Positions 5,941 to 8,005 of a DNA stretch of 8,005 nucleotides are shown here, in pieces. The notes beneath the pieces were generated by a model. That model was given only the letters and a program-made list of their open reading frames with translations. It had not been told where the DNA came from and searched no databases. The position numbers and the translations under genes are program-made. This DNA is from an uncultured Ruminococcus sp. Its GTDB lineage: Bacteria > Bacillota > Clostridia > Oscillospirales > Ruminococcaceae. Numbering within the stretch: the stretch's first letter is position 1; each line of letters starts with the position of its first letter. The stretch is from contig CAMHBN010000076.1 of NCBI GenBank assembly GCA_946183385.1, positions 1-8,005 on the forward strand. The letters are read 5' to 3'.

Positions 5941-6259
5941 TATAGGCTCAGACGGTCTGCACAGGGATACCGCGCTGTATGAGGACTCACATTTTATCGC
6001 CTTTATTCAGCCATACTTGGTCGATGAAAGAATAGAGGAATACCGCGAGGAGGCTCTTGCGCTCGCCGAAAATGAGCCCTGCGACAGGATAGTCATTTAT
6101 GCTGTCCTTGAATATGACGAGGCAAGAAGCACTCTCATATCTGCGGATCTTATGTGTAAAAGCGTTCCCTACGAGAAATATGTGGAACTGGCGTCAAAGC
6201 TGATAAACAGCTGCCGCCTTTTCTTTTTCAGAGGCAGGAAGGAGATAGACAATGAATAA
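5918..6259 (+). CDS. Unrecognised 113-aa protein
   Basis: I do not recognise this protein. It is acidic and predicted soluble, with no signal peptide. The layout suggests a small alpha/beta domain: a strand (SHFIAFIQPYLV, ~24-35), a charged helix (DERIEEYREEALALAENE, ~36-53), a strand (DRIVIYAVLEYD, ~56-67), and a long helix with a hydrophobic end (YEKYVELASKLINSCRLFFF, ~85-104). It has two Cys in the C-terminal part plus one at ~55. The ATG at 5918 follows AAAGGAG at 5899-5905 by 12 nt, longer than usual, so initiation may depend on coupling to the 59-aa gene it overlaps by 23 nt. It overlaps the dockerin gene by 8 nt. Overlap on both sides argues that it is a real operon member. Confidence 0.75.
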   Translation: MRTDPINSIGSDGLHRDTALYEDSHFIAFIQPYLVDERIEEYREEALALAENEPCDRIVIYAVLEYDEARSTLISADLMCKSVPYEKYVELASKLINSCRLFFFRGRKEIDNE

Positions 6260-7094
6260 GAAGCAAGCGCTCTCCGCGCTCCTCGCTGCGGCTGTTATGT
6301 GCTCCGCGGGAGCTTACGGTACGGCTAATGCCGAGGATACCGCTGCACATACGGTGACGGTCTACGATTTTGACGGCAATGTTATGGCAACTTTGAACGT
6401 CAGCGACGGTGCTCCGCTCGACCTTAATACCGTAGATACGTCTGTTCTTGAGAAGCACCTCGACGTCTATACTCAGATAGGCTTCAGCTCGTGGAGCTCA
6501 TATCCCGAGACGGTGACCGAGGATATCTCCGTGTACGCGCTCTATAAGAAGATGACTATATCTCTCGACGGAAAGCCGAAAAAGACCGAGTATTACTCCA
6601 AGGAGGGCAATATTGACCTCAGCGGACTTAAAGTCACTATCACCGTTGACAAGCAGCTGCCCGAAAAGGATGAACTGGGCAATTTCAGGATAGATAACGA
6701 GGTCCTGAGCATAGAGTCAAAGTGTACTGCTGTTCCTGCGACCCTTGAGGAGGCTTTTGCCTCCGGCATGACCGCTAATGTCAAGGTCTACCCCATCGAC
6801 AGCGAGAAGGAGATACTCTCCTACGACATCAGCTGCTTCCCTGAAATAGGCGATGTCGATATGAACGGAGCTGTCAATGCCTCCGATGCCTCCGAGATAC
6901 TGAAATTCTACTCGATAGCTTCGACCGGGAAAACTCCCGTGTATAAGGAGGGGCAGCAGAAACGCGCCGATATTGACAGGAACGGCAAGGTCGATTCCAA
7001 CGACGCCTCTATCGTGCTCGTGTACTACTCCGCCGCTTCTACGGGACAGGACACAAATATGGATAGAATGCTCGCAGGCAAACAAAAAATCTGA
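6252..7094 (+). CDS. Secreted protein with C-terminal type I dockerin
   Basis: This 280-aa protein has a classic signal peptide (MNKKQ, hydrophobic core LSALLAAAVMCSAGA, likely cleavage after A27 in TANA|ED). Residues ~34-100 resemble an InlB B-repeat-like module (TVTVYDFDGNV, then FSSWSSYPETVTEDISVYALYKK). Residues ~101-195 look like a bacterial Ig-like domain (YYSKEGNIDLSGLKVTITV). The C-terminus is a dockerin with two Ca2+-binding F-hand repeats: GDVDMNGAVNASDA (200-213) and ADIDRNGKVDSNDA (239-252), each followed by a helix. Dockerins bind cohesins on scaffoldins or at the cell surface; residues 10-11 of the repeats, which often set specificity, are Ala-Ser and Ser-Asn. No catalytic domain is seen, so the cargo is an adhesion or structural module. 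The ATG follows AAGGAG (6239-6244) by 7 nt. It is last in the aroA unit, an unusual place for a secreted protein. Confidence 0.92.
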   Translation: MNKKQALSALLAAAVMCSAGAYGTANAEDTAAHTVTVYDFDGNVMATLNVSDGAPLDLNTVDTSVLEKHLDVYTQIGFSSWSSYPETVTEDISVYALYKKMTISLDGKPKKTEYYSKEGNIDLSGLKVTITVDKQLPEKDELGNFRIDNEVLSIESKCTAVPATLEEAFASGMTANVKVYPIDSEKEILSYDISCFPEIGDVDMNGAVNASDASEILKFYSIASTGKTPVYKEGQQKRADIDRNGKVDSNDASIVLVYYSAASTGQDTNMDRMLAGKQKI

Positions 7095-7101
7095 TTTTTT
7101 T
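7084..7101 (+). terminator. Weak A/T-only hairpin with T-run after the dockerin gene
   Basis: Arms AAAAAAT (7084-7090) and ATTTTTT (7094-7100) flank a CTG loop, and the run continues to seven T (7095-7101). The stem overlaps the stop codon and has no G-C pairs, so it is a poor intrinsic terminator. It is the only candidate between the dockerin gene and the glyA promoter, and read-through into glyA is possible. Confidence 0.3.
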
Positions 7102-7111
7102 GCTTTTGCTA

Positions 7112-7140
7112 TTGCAATATATCGGAAAATGATGTATAAT
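7112..7140 (+). promoter_or_regulatory. Promoter of glyA
   Basis: TTGCAA (7112-7117) and a perfect TATAAT (7135-7140) are separated by 17 bp. The predicted start is near 7147, giving a leader of about 40 nt. The -35 lies in a 10-bp palindrome, TATTGCAATA (7110-7119). The leader carries TTTTGTGCAACTTTTAT (7154-7170), a near-copy of one arm of the inverted repeat at 2504-2539. AAGGAG at 7172-7177 is the ribosome binding site. Confidence 0.82.
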
Positions 7141-7187
7141 TGACTTATGATGCTTTTGTGCAACTTTTATTAAGGAGAATGATAAAA

Positions 7188-8005
7188 ATGTATAACGACC
7201 TTATGGATTCTATCGGATTCGTTTCAAGCTATGACCCCGCTGTCGGCGAGGCTATGGGCAAGGAGCTCGCCCGTCAGCAGAGAAATCTTGAACTCATCGC
7301 AAGCGAGAATATCGTTTCCCCTGCTGTTATGGCTGCTATGGGAAGCGTCCTCACTAACAAGTACGCTGAGGGCTACCCCGGAAAGCGCTATTACGGCGGA
7401 TGTCAGTGCGTGGACGAGGTAGAGGCTATCGCTATAGAGAGAGCCTGCAAGCTCTTCGGCGCTAAGTTCGCAAACGTACAGCCCCATTCGGGTGCTCAGG
7501 CTAACACAGCTGCTTACTTCGCTGTTCTCCAGCCCGGCGATACCGTTCTCGGTATGAGCCTTGCAGACGGCGGACACCTCACACACGGCTCGCCCGTTAA
7601 CCTCTCGGGCAAATACTTCAACTTCGTTTCATACGGTCTCGACGATGAGACAGAGATGATAAACTACGATACGGTTCAGGCTCTTGCCAACGAGCATAAG
7701 CCCAAGCTCATCGTTGCGGGCGCAAGCGCTTATCCGAGAGCTATCGACTTCAAGCGTCTCCGTGAGATAGCTGATTCTGTAGGGGCTCTCCTCATGGTGG
7801 ATATGGCTCATATTGCGGGTCTTGTTGCGGCAGGCTGCCACGAGTCACCTGTCCCCTACGCCGATATCACTACAACTACAACTCATAAGACCCTCCGCGG
7901 ACCTCGCGGCGGTCTTATCCTCACAAATGACGAGGCTCTCGCAAAGAAGATCAACTCCGCTATATTCCCCGGAACACAGGGCGGTCCTCTGATGCACACA
8001 ATTGC
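7188..8005 (+). CDS. glyA: Serine hydroxymethyltransferase (3' truncated by window edge)
   Basis: This PLP enzyme interconverts serine and glycine with transfer of a one-carbon unit to tetrahydrofolate in the cytosol. The frame is open from ATG at 7188 to the window end with no stop, giving about 272 of the usual ~410-420 residues. Diagnostic motifs in order: [12 protein letters not shown] (near 36-47), [63 protein letters not shown], and the PLP site [15 protein letters not shown] with Schiff-base Lys234, then FPGTQGGPL. All family hallmarks in this part are intact. AAGGAG (7172-7177) lies 10 nt upstream of the ATG. It has its own promoter and is probably transcribed separately from the aroA unit. 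Confidence 0.97.
   Translation, partial: MYNDLMDSIGFVSSYDPAVGEAMGKELARQQRNLELIASENIVSPAVMAAMGSVLTNKYAEGYPGKRYYGGCQCVDEVEAIAIERACKLFGAKFANVQPHSGAQANTAAYFAVLQPGDTVLGMSLADGGHLTHGSPVNLSGKYFNFVSYGLDDETEMINYDTVQALANEHKPKLIVAGASAYPRAIDFKRLREIADSVGALLMVDMAHIAGLVAAGCHESPVPYADITTTTTHKTLRGPRGGLILTNDEALAKKINSAIFPGTQGGPLMHTI

Noticed and set aside
6717..7163. 148-codon - strand open frame over the dockerin gene
   Set aside because: It lies antisense to the clear dockerin repeats and begins across the glyA promoter, with no supporting signals.

Overview
The window looks like chromosomal DNA from a gut or rumen clostridium, most like Ruminococcus/Oscillospiraceae. This is inferred from a secreted protein with a C-terminal type I dockerin, Thr-rich linkers of the kind common in ruminococcal surface proteins, DUF1292 and DUF4364 family proteins (both typical of Clostridia), strong GGAGG-type ribosome binding sites, and near-consensus sigma-A promoters. 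Genus and species cannot be fixed from this sequence alone. I see no rRNA, tRNA, CRISPR array, insertion sequence or prophage.

Left part (1-2600). The 3' end of a Thr-rich protein gene on the + strand ends at 530. It meets a convergent - strand gene for a very acidic DUF1292 protein (579-881) across a shared bidirectional terminator. That gene has its own near-consensus promoter. Further right on the - strand is a two-gene operon: a NUDIX hydrolase (start most likely 2479) whose stop codon overlaps the start of a XerC/XerD-type tyrosine recombinase (ATGA overlap). Its leader carries a 36-bp inverted repeat, with arms of 14/15 matches around a 6-bp centre. This could be an operator, an RNA hairpin or a recombinase-type core site.

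Middle and right (2600-7100). A perfect TTGACA-17-TATAAT promoter drives a leader of about 220 nt and then six tightly packed + strand genes: aroA (EPSP synthase), an aroC homologue, a DUF4364 winged-helix protein, a 59-aa single-pass membrane protein, an unrecognised 113-aa protein, and a secreted dockerin protein. Four of the five junctions overlap by 8-23 nt and the other has a 9-nt gap, so the set reads as one transcription unit. AroA keeps all the active-site residues I can check. The aroC product keeps the chorismate synthase scaffold but has lost both catalytic histidines, the Gly/Arg-rich FSGR-type segment, the RHDP signature and about 20 residues next to it. It is either a pseudoenzyme or a repurposed homologue, and it is the most unusual thing in the window.

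Right end (7100-8005). A separate promoter drives glyA (serine hydroxymethyltransferase), which is cut by the window edge. Its leader contains a near-copy of one arm of the inverted repeat upstream of the NUDIX-recombinase operon.
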